A DNA stretch of 14,627 nt from an uncultured Lachnospiraceae bacterium (lineage in GTDB: Bacteria > Bacillota > Clostridia > Lachnospirales > Lachnospiraceae). Positions 1 to 7,257 of the stretch are shown here, in pieces (positions within the stretch are counted from its first letter, which is position 1; every line of letters begins with the position of its first letter). Under the pieces are notes generated by a model that had not been told where the DNA came from, did not search any database, and saw only the letters and a list, made by a program, of their open reading frames with translations. The DNA lies in assembly GCA_945827765.1 (NCBI GenBank), contig CALZPS010000010.1, forward strand, positions 1 to 14,627. The letters are read 5' to 3'. The position numbers were made by a program, and so were the translations under genes.

Positions 1-44
1 CACAAGGAGTATCGTCGGCAGCGTCAGATGTGTATAAGAGACAG
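1..44 (+). other. Nextera i5-side sequencing adapter (not genomic)
   Basis: The first 44 bases are synthetic. They read CAC (end of the P5 primer), AAGGAGTA (4-11, the Nextera i5 index usually called S507), TCGTCGGCAGCGTC (12-25) and the 19-base Tn5 mosaic end AGATGTGTATAAGAGACAG (26-44). Genomic sequence begins at 45. The adapter adds a false tail LSLIHI and a TGA stop (24-26) to the clpX-like reading frame. The index names are from memory of the standard Nextera set. Confidence 0.98.
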
Positions 45-440
45 GTCATGGATATCAAGCTTTTTAAATTTCTTTGTCTCTTTTTTCTTTTTCTTCTTAA
101 TCTTCTGCTGCGGCGGAATACTGTTCTCCAAATCAGACAGATTCATAAACTGAATACCCGGCATATTAAAATTGCCCATATTCATGTTATTCATAATCTG
201 ATTAAAATCGAACCCACCATTCGTCATCGCGTCAAAGCTCTTCTGCATACAATCCTTGCAGACCGTAATATTATTGGGCAGGGACATCATCGGCCCGGTC
301 ACGCTCTCCGGGCGATGACAGATAAAGCAAATCTTTTCGTATTCGCTCTCTTTGTCTTCCTCTGTCTGAGCAGACTGCACTTCTTTCTTTTCTTCCGCAG
401 TCTCCTCTGCGTCAATTATCGTAAAATCATTATCTGACAT
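45..440 (-). CDS. clpX: ClpX-like AAA+ unfoldase, N-terminal part only (3' end cut by contig end)
   Basis: The 132 genuine residues match the N-terminus of the second ClpX type carried by many Lachnospiraceae, not the canonical one. A short acidic leader (1-33) is followed by a zinc-binding module with Cys38, Cys41, Cys61 and Cys64 (spacing C-x2-C-x19-C-x2-C). Next come an Asn/Met-rich linker (about 73-100) and a lysine-rich stretch (113-127). The frame leaves the genome at LDIHD, just where the AAA+ domain should begin, so the Walker motifs, sensor residues and ClpP-binding loop are not in the window. In family members the zinc module binds substrates and adaptors, and the AAA+ ring unfolds proteins for ClpP. 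The ATG at 440 has an AGGAGG site at 449-454. The 74-nt gap to ligA holds a probable promoter. The apparent C-terminus LSLIHI is translated adapter. Confidence 0.85.
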
Positions 441-465
441 ATTTTCATCCTCCTGTACTCTTTAC

Positions 466-494
466 AGTATATATGAAACTACCGTAATATACAA
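466..494 (-). promoter_or_regulatory. Probable promoter of the clpX-like gene
   Basis: On the minus strand TTGTAT (489-494) is followed after 17 bp by TATACT (466-471). The -10 box matches consensus at five of six positions and the -35 box at only three. The site lies in the 74-nt gap after ligA, about 25 nt upstream of the clpX-like start codon. Read-through from the ligA operon is also possible, because I see no terminator hairpin in the gap. Confidence 0.4.
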
Positions 495-514
495 ATGAAC
501 TTTTTCTAAACCTT

Positions 515-2485
515 TTACTCTCTCTGCATCCCGCCGCACATTTCCAAAAACTCTTCTTCCGAGATAATCGGGATTCCCAGTTCTCTCGCCTTTTTATTTT
601 TGGAAGATGTCGACTGAACATCGTTATTAATCAGATAATCGGTCTTCGACGTCACTGTTCCGGTCACCTTGCCGCCCTTACTCTCAATCAGTTCCTTGAC
701 TTCACCGCGGTTGGCAAAGTGATTCACACTTCCGGTAATCACAAAATTCTTTCCCTCAAAAATCTGCGGAGCACTGTCCGTTTCTTTTTCCGGAAGTGTC
801 ACCTCGTCAAGCAGCCGGTAAAACAAATCCCGGTGAATTTCCTTCGCAAAATATTCCACGTAAGTCCCGGCAATCACCTCACCCACTCCGGGAATCTCAC
901 TCAGCTCTTCCTGCGTGGCATTCACAACCCGCTGCGGGTCATTGTCCAACGCCTTGCAAATCATCTTCGCATTTGCCAGACCGATATTTAAAATTCCCAG
1001 ACTATATACCAGTCTCGGCAATGTCGTCACCCGCGCTTTCTCAATGCTGTTTTGCAGATTGACATAAGATTTTTCACCGAATCCCTCCATCTGTTTTATT
1101 TGTTCCTCATACCGCTCCAGATGAAAAATGTCCACATAATCTTTGATAAATCCACTGTCGATAAATTTTTCCAGCGTCGCCTCTGACAATCCTTCGATAT
1201 TCAGTGCGTCACGACTAACAAAGAGAGCAAACGACTTCACCTGTTTCGCCTGACACTGTGGGTTGGTACAGTACAGTGTCTTGGTCTCATTTTCCATAGA
1301 AATGCGTGTCATTCCGCCGCACACCGGACAGACCTTCGGTATCTCGATATTCCCGCTGCGGGTCAGATTCTCCGCAATCTGCGGGATAATCATATTCGCC
1401 TTATACACTTGTATCGTATCACCGATTCCCAACTCCAATTCTTCCATGATACTCAAATTGTGCACGCTTGCCCGACTGACCGTGGTTCCTTCCAGTTCTA
1501 CCGGCTCAAAAATGGCAACCGGATTAATCAGACCGGTTCGCGACGGGCTCCACTCGATCTTCAAAAGTGTCGTATCGCGAATTTCATCCGCCCATTTAAA
1601 CGCAAAAGAATCGCGCGGAAATTTGGCGGTCGTCCCCAACGACTGTCCGTAGGCAATGTCATCATACACCAGCACGAGCCCGTCGGAAGGGAAATCATTT
1701 TCCACAATTTTTGAGGCAAACCACTGTACTTCTTCCTCAATTGTCTCCACCGTCACCAAATGATGCTCCACCACATCAAAGCCCTGTTTGACAAGCCAGT
1801 CGAGCTGTCTTGCGCGAGAATTTTCAAAATCCACATCTTCCGCACGCACCAGTGTAAACGCATAAAATCTGACATTACGCTTTGCCGTCACCTCATTGCT
1901 CAACTGACGCACCGAGCCGCTGCACAGATTGCGGGGGTTCTTATATTTTGCATCCACATCCTCTATCTGCGCATTGATTCTCTCGAAATCACCATAACCG
2001 ATAACGGCTTCTCCCCGTAGAATCAGTTCCCCCTTGTAAGGAATATGCAGAGGGATATTTTTGAATACTTTGGCATTGTTTGTAATGACCTCGCCTACTT
2101 CTCCGTTTCCACGGGTGACAGCTTTGACCAGCTCCCCATTCCTGTATGTCAGGACAATCGTCAGTCCGTCCATTTTCCATGAAATCACACAATTCTGCGT
2201 GCCGATAAATTCTTTCAGACGTGCTACTTCTTTTGTCTTATCAAGTGAAAGCATCGGCTTTTCATGCCGTTCTTTCGGCAGTTCACTAAGCACCTCATAC
2301 CCTACATTGATAGTCGGGCTCGAGGCAAGTGTCGTCCCCAGTTCCTGCTCCAATGCCGCCAGTTCGTCATACAATTTATCATATTCGTAATTGCTCATGA
2401 TCTCCGTGTCTTCCTGTTCATAGACACGGCGCGCACGATTTAACAGTTCCACCAGTTCCAGCATCCGCTGTCTTTTTTCATCCAT
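515..2485 (-). CDS. ligA: NAD-dependent DNA ligase LigA, divergent clostridial type
   Basis: Seals nicks in duplex DNA using NAD+. Numbering below is from the ATG at 2500, giving 661 residues against about 670 for E. coli LigA. In order: a Ia-type NMN-binding region (about 15-50), adenylation domain with nucleophile Lys109 in KMDG, motif LRGEAV (161-166), NPRNLCSGSVRQL (188-200), motif V Lys302 in FAFKW, an OB fold containing SRTG, a zinc finger (Cys391, Cys394, Cys411, Cys416), helix-hairpin-helix repeats (about 430-560) and a C-terminal BRCT domain (about 580-655). Two usually conserved sites differ: TRGDG reads TRGNG, and the motif IV lysine of DGVVIK is valine (Val278 in DGLVLV). I prefer the ATG at 2485, which has GGAG 9 nt upstream and gives 656 residues. 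The ATG at 2500 abuts the rluF stop and has a weaker AGGGA. It probably accompanies a canonical LigA elsewhere in the genome. Confidence 0.93.
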   Translation of the reverse strand: MDEKRQRMLELVELLNRARRVYEQEDTEIMSNYEYDKLYDELAALEQELGTTLASSPTINVGYEVLSELPKERHEKPMLSLDKTKEVARLKEFIGTQNCVISWKMDGLTIVLTYRNGELVKAVTRGNGEVGEVITNNAKVFKNIPLHIPYKGELILRGEAVIGYGDFERINAQIEDVDAKYKNPRNLCSGSVRQLSNEVTAKRNVRFYAFTLVRAEDVDFENSRARQLDWLVKQGFDVVEHHLVTVETIEEEVQWFASKIVENDFPSDGLVLVYDDIAYGQSLGTTAKFPRDSFAFKWADEIRDTTLLKIEWSPSRTGLINPVAIFEPVELEGTTVSRASVHNLSIMEELELGIGDTIQVYKANMIIPQIAENLTRSGNIEIPKVCPVCGGMTRISMENETKTLYCTNPQCQAKQVKSFALFVSRDALNIEGLSEATLEKFIDSGFIKDYVDIFHLERYEEQIKQMEGFGEKSYVNLQNSIEKARVTTLPRLVYSLGILNIGLANAKMICKALDNDPQRVVNATQEELSEIPGVGEVIAGTYVEYFAKEIHRDLFYRLLDEVTLPEKETDSAPQIFEGKNFVITGSVNHFANRGEVKELIESKGGKVTGTVTSKTDYLINNDVQSTSSKNKKARELGIPIISEEEFLEMCGGMQRE

Positions 2486-2500
2486 TCCGTCACTCTCCAT

Positions 2501-3268
2501 TTATCCATTTTCCCTGACTGGTTCATTCGGCGAATCTTTGATCAATTCATATAGTCCGTCCAACTCTTCGTCCGTCAACTGCCGGTATTCTCCCTCTTTC
2601 AAACCTTTCAGCTCGATATTCATCACACGCACCCGCAGAAGGTCTTTCACCTCATATCCAAGTGCCTCGCACATCCGCCGAATCTGCCTGTTCAGCCCTT
2701 GTGTCAAAATGATGGAAAATGTGTATTTCCCAAGTTTTTGCACCTTGCACGGTCTGGTCACGGTATCCAGAATCGGTACTCCTTCTGCCATCTGCCGTAC
2801 AAACGTATCCGTAATTTCTTTATCTACTGTCACCTTGTACTCTTTTTCATGATGATTGCCCGCACGCATCATCTTATTAATGATATCGCCATTGTTTGTC
2901 ATCAGCAAAAGCCCGCGTGAATCCTTATCCAGCCGCCCGATATAGGTCACCCGGGCAGGATAATTTAAAAAACGTACAATACTTTTGCGCTCTCTTCGCT
3001 CCTCCGTGCAGACGATTCCCCGAGGCTTGTTCACCGCCAGCACGACCATCTCTTCCTGTCTGCCGACCTTTTGTTTTCCCACCCGCACATCCTGACCGGG
3101 CAGCACCTTCATTCCCATCCGTGCGCATACACCGTCAACCGTCACACGCCCGCTTTCTATCAGCTTGTCCGCCTCCCTGCGGGAACATACTCCGGATTCG
3201 CTCAAATATTTATTCAGCCGCACAGGCTCTCTCTTCTGCTCAAATTCCTGTTTGATTTTATTGCTCAC
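2501..3268 (-). CDS. rluF: 23S rRNA pseudouridine synthase, RluF type
   Basis: A 255-residue RsuA/RluB/E/F-family enzyme that converts a uridine to pseudouridine in 23S rRNA; E. coli RluF acts at U2604. An S4 RNA-binding domain spans about 17-62 (RLNKYLSESGVCSRREAD). The catalytic domain carries the family motif GRLDKDSRGLLLMTNNGD with catalytic Asp114, followed by NHHEKEYKV and LTQGLNRQIRRMCEALGYEV. The wording of these blocks is closer to RluF than to RluB or RsuA. The start is GTG at 3268, inside the last codons of the DHHW gene (11-nt overlap). The nearest purine-rich site is weak, so translation is probably coupled to that gene. Its TAA stop directly abuts the ligA reading frame. The exact target uridine is inferred from similarity. 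Confidence 0.9.
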   Translation of the reverse strand: MSNKIKQEFEQKREPVRLNKYLSESGVCSRREADKLIESGRVTVDGVCARMGMKVLPGQDVRVGKQKVGRQEEMVVLAVNKPRGIVCTEERRERKSIVRFLNYPARVTYIGRLDKDSRGLLLMTNNGDIINKMMRAGNHHEKEYKVTVDKEITDTFVRQMAEGVPILDTVTRPCKVQKLGKYTFSIILTQGLNRQIRRMCEALGYEVKDLLRVRVMNIELKGLKEGEYRQLTDEELDGLYELIKDSPNEPVRENG

Positions 3269-4424
3269 TTCCCAGCACCCCGCTCAGACTATTATCCTGA
3301 AAAAAGCCGTTTCCACTATACAAAAACAACACGTCGCTGATACGATAAGTCTCAATGATTGTTTGCAGTGTTCCGCTGTAATAATGCGGGTCTACGACCA
3401 CGATTTCCCGAAAATGCGGTGTCAAAAACGGGATGAAACAATTGGCAAAGGAATCCTTGACCACCAGCATCCGCCTGCTGCTCTTTGCGGCGGTTCGAAT
3501 GTCCACAACCGAGGTGTCTTCACCCAAAAACAACCCATAAGGATTACTGCTGCCGAGATAAGAAGAATCGTACAGCGAAGTCGTCTTACGCTGCTCATCC
3601 ACATAGTTGATCACCACATCATTGTCCTTACCCTTAGGCACATAAATATCCATCTGTTCCCGCACATCAAGGCAGTATCCACTTTTTGCCGCCAGCGTCC
3701 CGTTAAATGTCGTGGAAACCGGATATGCCGCATATTCACTCGTATAATCGCTGACAATCCCCAACTGTGGAACTGCCGCGCCAAATGCATAATATGCCCC
3801 CAGACTCGTCCAACGTGCATCTGTCTGATAGTATATCTTTTCTGTGCTGTGTTCATTCAATGTCTCTGTCACATCAATCCAGCCAATCTCTTCTCCGAGT
3901 TTCAGTTTCACCTGTGTAATCATATAATTCTGATCGGGAACCGTTGCCAGATATGGGCGCTTGTCCTCCAACACCGTCACCGCATCGGGCACGAGCATCA
4001 TATTGATATTGATATCGGAATGTGCCTCGGCAAAAGCCTGCAGTGCGGCAGTCGTCTCCGATATATTATCCTGATTCAAACTTTCCAGCTGCTCGAACAA
4101 CTGGCTGTCATCTCCCAGCAAAACTCCGCTTTCCTCACGTTCACCGCCAATTCGTTTCAATGCCACCTTCAGATTCTTCCACATACTTCTGCACACGAAC
4201 TGATCCGTAAGGTACTCTTCATATTTTTCCATAAAATCACCGGTCAACAGACTGCTCAGCGTCAGCTTTGGTCTCTGTGCCAGCACCCTGCTCTCCCTCT
4301 CAGAAAAATCACTGTCCGGCGCCAAAAGATTACACACCATCAAAAGCAGCACAAATGCCGCCAAAACAAGTCCCACGATACCATCTATTTTCCTGTTTCG
4401 CCTTCTCCTTATTCGTTTCTGCAT
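3258..4424 (-). CDS. DHHW-family (AlgJ/AlgX-like) membrane-anchored acylation protein with degenerate motif
   Basis: A 388-residue protein with a basic N-terminus (KRIRRRRNRK), one membrane segment (about 14-34) and a large outer domain. The fold is that of DHHW proteins, the Gram-positive relatives of AlgJ/AlgX, which partner MBOAT proteins in acetylating extracellular glycans. The family block normally read TDHHWT is here TDARWTSLGAYYAF (Asp202, Ala203, Arg204, Trp205), so the expected catalytic His is Arg. The nucleophile-type block VVKDSFANCF (Ser325) is present; the following VDLRYY block reads VDPHYY. I chose the ATG at 4424: it has AAGGGGA upstream, lies 26 nt after the MBOAT stop and is followed directly by a normal anchor. 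The open frame extends upstream to 4595, but that part overlaps the MBOAT gene and lacks sense. The substrate is unknown. Confidence 0.82.
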   Translation of the reverse strand: MQKRIRRRRNRKIDGIVGLVLAAFVLLLMVCNLLAPDSDFSERESRVLAQRPKLTLSSLLTGDFMEKYEEYLTDQFVCRSMWKNLKVALKRIGGEREESGVLLGDDSQLFEQLESLNQDNISETTAALQAFAEAHSDININMMLVPDAVTVLEDKRPYLATVPDQNYMITQVKLKLGEEIGWIDVTETLNEHSTEKIYYQTDARWTSLGAYYAFGAAVPQLGIVSDYTSEYAAYPVSTTFNGTLAAKSGYCLDVREQMDIYVPKGKDNDVVINYVDEQRKTTSLYDSSYLGSSNPYGLFLGEDTSVVDIRTAAKSSRRMLVVKDSFANCFIPFLTPHFREIVVVDPHYYSGTLQTIIETYRISDVLFLYSGNGFFQDNSLSGVLGSEQ

Positions 4425-4450
4425 AACGTCCCCTTTTCTCACAAAATACA

Positions 4451-5830
4451 TTAGGCAACCAAAAATGCAATACTCACAATCAACATCAATACATATAGGA
4501 CACTGACCACTACCCGGCGCACTCTTTCGTTTTTGTAGTCTTCTGTCAGGGCTCGGAACAAATCCCTTCCCCGGATAGAAGACCCCAAACCACAAAGTAA
4601 AATCAACAGCCAGTGCGTCACAATCAGATACAGGGACTGCTGGTCAACTAAATCATGTCCTCCCAAGCCAAGCATAATGCCCAGATAATCAAATGCGTAT
4701 CCGATATCGGGGCTGAAAAAGAGTACCCAGCCTATGGACACCACAACAAATGTGTATGTATGCTGCACGAACTCCGGAAACTGCCCCATCCGATTTCCCC
4801 ATACATATTTTTCCATGACAAGCACGATGCCGAAAAACAATCCCCACAATACCAGATTCCATTTTGCTCCGTACCACAATCCCATAAGCAGCCAGACCAC
4901 CACGATATTGCAGATATGCCGGGCAGGTTCGCAGTGGCTGCCGCCGAGCGGTATGTATACATATCGTTTGAACCATTCGTTCAGCGAAATATGCCATCTT
5001 CTCCAGAAATCGGACACACTCTTTGCCGTATATGGATATCGGAAATTGACTCCTAACTCAAACCCGAACATCCTGCCTAATCCCAGCGCCATGTCAGAAT
5101 ATCCACTGAATGCAAAATAAATTTGAAATGCAAAAGCAAGGCATCCAATCCACGCGGTCAGTACAGAAATCGTTCCCATCGGCAATGCGGCCACCTGGTT
5201 AAAAATCACTCCTGCCGAGTCTGCAAAAACCACTTTTTTGACGAGCCCACGCACGAACATGCCTGCCCCCTGTCCCAGCTTGTATACATTGACTGTACGC
5301 TTTTCAAGCTGCGGCTGAAAATCAGCACAGCGCATCAGTGGTCCTGCATTCAATTTCGGGAACAACGCCATATACAACATGAATTGAAACACATTTCTTT
5401 GCGCTTTCATCTCTTTTTTATAGATGTCGATGAGATATCCCAAAGCCTGAAGAGTATAGAACGACAGCCCGATCGGCAGGGATAATACCCGGTAAGGAAT
5501 TTCCACCGAGAACACTTTGTTGACCGTCCCGATCAACCATCCATAATACTCAAAAAATCCCAGAATCAACAGATTGACCACAATCGCCATGATAAGACTT
5601 CGTTTTGCCAACTGAGGGACTCCCTTTTTTTCTTCAATGTCTCTTCCGCAAAAATAGTTAAACATAGATGACAGCACAAGCAGGACAACATATATTGGTT
5701 CTCCCCATGCATAAAATGCCAGACTGGCAATGAGCATCACAGAATTTTGGAATCGCTGTGGCACCAGATAGTAGACCGCCACGACAAGTGGCAAAAAAAT
5801 CAATAAAAATGTAATACTGCTAAATAGCAT
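4451..5830 (-). CDS. MBOAT-family membrane O-acyltransferase (AlgI/DltB-like), signature His replaced by Tyr
   Basis: A 459-residue polytopic membrane protein of the AlgI/DltB/PatA group, which moves acyl groups across the membrane onto cell-surface polymers. Family blocks are clear: LPIGLSFYTLQALGYLIDIY (118-137), FPKLNAGPLMR (157-167), FAFSGYSDMALGLGRMFGF (239-257) and SDFWRRWHISLNEWFKRYVY (273-292). The His of RRWHIS (His280) is kept. The later signature GLWHGA reads GLWYGA, with Tyr320 (codon TAC at 4871-4873) where AlgI and DltB have the invariant, proposed catalytic His. Many hydrophobic segments fit 10-12 membrane passes. The ATG at 5830 has GAGGA 8 nt upstream and follows the DUF4358 gene by 15 nt. 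With the DHHW and SGNH neighbours it forms an acylation cassette. Catalytic activity is uncertain because of the His to Tyr change. Confidence 0.9.
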   Translation of the reverse strand: MLFSSITFLLIFLPLVVAVYYLVPQRFQNSVMLIASLAFYAWGEPIYVVLLVLSSMFNYFCGRDIEEKKGVPQLAKRSLIMAIVVNLLILGFFEYYGWLIGTVNKVFSVEIPYRVLSLPIGLSFYTLQALGYLIDIYKKEMKAQRNVFQFMLYMALFPKLNAGPLMRCADFQPQLEKRTVNVYKLGQGAGMFVRGLVKKVVFADSAGVIFNQVAALPMGTISVLTAWIGCLAFAFQIYFAFSGYSDMALGLGRMFGFELGVNFRYPYTAKSVSDFWRRWHISLNEWFKRYVYIPLGGSHCEPARHICNIVVVWLLMGLWYGAKWNLVLWGLFFGIVLVMEKYVWGNRMGQFPEFVQHTYTFVVVSIGWVLFFSPDIGYAFDYLGIMLGLGGHDLVDQQSLYLIVTHWLLILLCGLGSSIRGRDLFRALTEDYKNERVRRVVVSVLYVLMLIVSIAFLVA

Positions 5831-5845
5831 GTAATTTCCTCTTCT

Positions 5846-6394
5846 CTACAAACTTTTTGTAAATACAGCTGCATACTCTTGTGCATCGGGTGAAACTGCC
5901 ATGAAAACATATTTTCCACGCACCAGTATGACCGCCTGTTCAATCATCATTGCCTGTTTGGGCGCATATTCTGCAAAATCCGTTTTTCTGCTCTCCAGCC
6001 TCGTTTCTATGGCATCCCGAATCGTCTGCACCTGTGCCTCTGATTTGGCCTCAATTATCAACACTTCTTCCGCAGATATAGCGGATTCTGTAGAATAAAA
6101 CAGGATTCCATTATAATCGGCACTGTTCAGCCCATAGTAGCGTTTCAATGCCTGTCCGTCTTGTCTGGCCAGATTATCGGTATGCAGACTATTTTCCACA
6201 ATCTGTGCCACTGTCTCAAACGGCTTGGTACTGCCGCTCGTAAACCAGAGCAGTAAAATCACGTATATCAAAAGAAATGCAGCCAGAATCCATTTCCCGA
6301 TTTCTGCTTTTCCAAAAGAAATCTCTCCACCAAAGAGACGACTGTCCACTCTTCTTTTGTTTTGGTCTGTTCTGTTCCACATTTTTTCTGTCAT
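5846..6394 (-). CDS. DUF4358 family membrane-anchored protein
   Basis: A 182-residue protein with a cytoplasmic basic N-terminus, one membrane segment (about 35-56) and an outer domain resembling DUF4358. Family-like parts are LKRYYGLNSADYNGILFY, the acidic EEVLIIEAKSEAQVQTIRDA, and VRGKYVFMAVSPDA near the C-terminus. Its biochemical role is unknown; in Lachnospiraceae such genes recur beside MBOAT and SGNH genes, suggesting an accessory part in envelope acylation. The ATG at 6394 overlaps the stop of the SGNH gene as ATGA and has GGAGGTGA upstream, so translation is coupled. An upstream in-frame ATG (6427) lies within the SGNH gene and lacks a good site. Confidence 0.78.
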   Translation of the reverse strand: MTEKMWNRTDQNKRRVDSRLFGGEISFGKAEIGKWILAAFLLIYVILLLWFTSGSTKPFETVAQIVENSLHTDNLARQDGQALKRYYGLNSADYNGILFYSTESAISAEEVLIIEAKSEAQVQTIRDAIETRLESRKTDFAEYAPKQAMMIEQAVILVRGKYVFMAVSPDAQEYAAVFTKSL

Positions 6395-7158
6395 AACGAA
6401 GTCACCTCCGCCATATGCACTGCCCACCGCGGATAAAACGGCGATTTCAGGTGAATCCCGTCTTCCTCATAATCCGAATTCTCCACGATAACTGTATTAT
6501 CAATAAACCCAATCTGCTGCTCGTCGCACAAGGCCTGAAGAGCCTGGTTATATTTTTCTATCTTTTCATAGACCGCCTCTTTTTCTGCTGCCTTGGACTG
6601 CACCGTAAACAGCGAATTCACAAAAATTCTTGTGTTCGGAAGCTCTGTCTGTATCTGTTTGACCGCACTTTTATACTGCTCCGCAAACTTTGCCTCATCC
6701 CCTTTGGTAGTGACAACGTCATTCAGACCATAGGTCATGAAAATATACTGAGGGTTGATTTCTTTTACCTTTTTAATCTGTTCGTCCAAGTCGGTCAGGG
6801 AAACACCGGCATCCGCCACCACACTCGAGGCATTCAACACATCATACTCTGCAAATCCCAGCGCCATAGAATCTCCCATGATTACCGCGCTGGCAAAAAT
6901 CTCCTTCAGACTGCGGTCGCCTCCCAATTGACTCTGTGCATCCAAAGACTGTATCTTTAATTCAACGGCCGTCACGTCCCCCTCCTCGGCTGCTTTGATA
7001 ATCTCCAGCCCCTGACTTGTATCTACCTGCATCTTCGCCCGGTTTGAGATGCCCTCTATCAACATGATACAAAATAACAGTACCACAACAACACCTAAAA
7101 GCAGAGGCCACCACTTTCTTCTCTTTATTGTACCCAACGTTTTACCGTATCCTTTCAC
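6391..7158 (-). CDS. SGNH/GDSL-family hydrolase or acyltransferase, membrane-anchored
   Basis: A 255-residue protein with a basic N-terminus, one membrane segment (about 16-34) and an outer SGNH domain. All four catalytic blocks are visible: block I MGDSMALG with Ser97, a downstream Gly near AGVS (about 118), block III YGLNDV with Asn146, and block V EDGIHLK with Asp233 and His236. Such domains remove or transfer O-acyl groups on cell-surface glycans. It is the first gene of the operon and overlaps the DUF4358 start by 4 nt (ATGA). The start is uncertain: GTG at 7158 has no ribosome site. TTG at 7137 has AAAGGA 12 nt upstream and would remove only seven residues. Unlike its MBOAT and DHHW partners, its active-site residues are complete. 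Confidence 0.85.
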   Translation of the reverse strand: MKGYGKTLGTIKRRKWWPLLLGVVVVLLFCIMLIEGISNRAKMQVDTSQGLEIIKAAEEGDVTAVELKIQSLDAQSQLGGDRSLKEIFASAVIMGDSMALGFAEYDVLNASSVVADAGVSLTDLDEQIKKVKEINPQYIFMTYGLNDVVTTKGDEAKFAEQYKSAVKQIQTELPNTRIFVNSLFTVQSKAAEKEAVYEKIEKYNQALQALCDEQQIGFIDNTVIVENSDYEEDGIHLKSPFYPRWAVHMAEVTSL

Positions 7159-7181
7159 TTTGTTATAAAAACTCTATGCTA

Positions 7182-7210
7182 ATAATACTTTTTTTAGTGT
7201 CAAAAGTCAA
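7182..7210 (-). promoter_or_regulatory. Promoter of the SGNH-DUF4358-MBOAT-DHHW-rluF-ligA operon
   Basis: On the minus strand TTGACT (7205-7210) is followed after exactly 17 bp by TATTAT (7182-7187), each matching the sigma-A consensus at five of six positions. Transcription should start near 7175, giving a very short leader before the GTG at 7158. It is interleaved with the rightward promoter of the DUF5721 gene. Confidence 0.65.
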
Positions 7211-7226
7211 TCATCCATGGTATAAT
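7197..7226 (+). promoter_or_regulatory. Promoter of the DUF5721 gene
   Basis: A perfect TATAAT (7221-7226) is preceded after 18 bp by GTGTCA (7197-7202), four of six matches to TTGACA. An AGGAGG ribosome site follows at 7245-7250, 7 nt before the GTG start. The -35 hexamer lies within the spacer of the opposing promoter, so the two polymerases would compete for one site. Confidence 0.65.
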
Positions 7227-7257
7227 CACCTTATGATTCATTTCAGGAGGAACATTT

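Noticed and set aside
61..115. Pyrimidine-rich tract as a possible repeat or terminator.
   Set aside because: It is the complement of lysine codons in the clpX-like linker, with no hairpin before it.
3165..4454. A 429-codon open frame on the plus strand opposite the DHHW and rluF genes.
   Set aside because: It spans the antisense of two well-identified genes, is rich in His, Cys, Ile and Gln as antisense frames often are, and has no recognisable domain.
4425..4595. An upstream extension of the DHHW gene adding 57 residues from 4595.
   Set aside because: It overlaps the MBOAT gene in another frame, has no membrane or domain sense, and the ATG at 4424 has a good ribosome site and a normal anchor directly after it.
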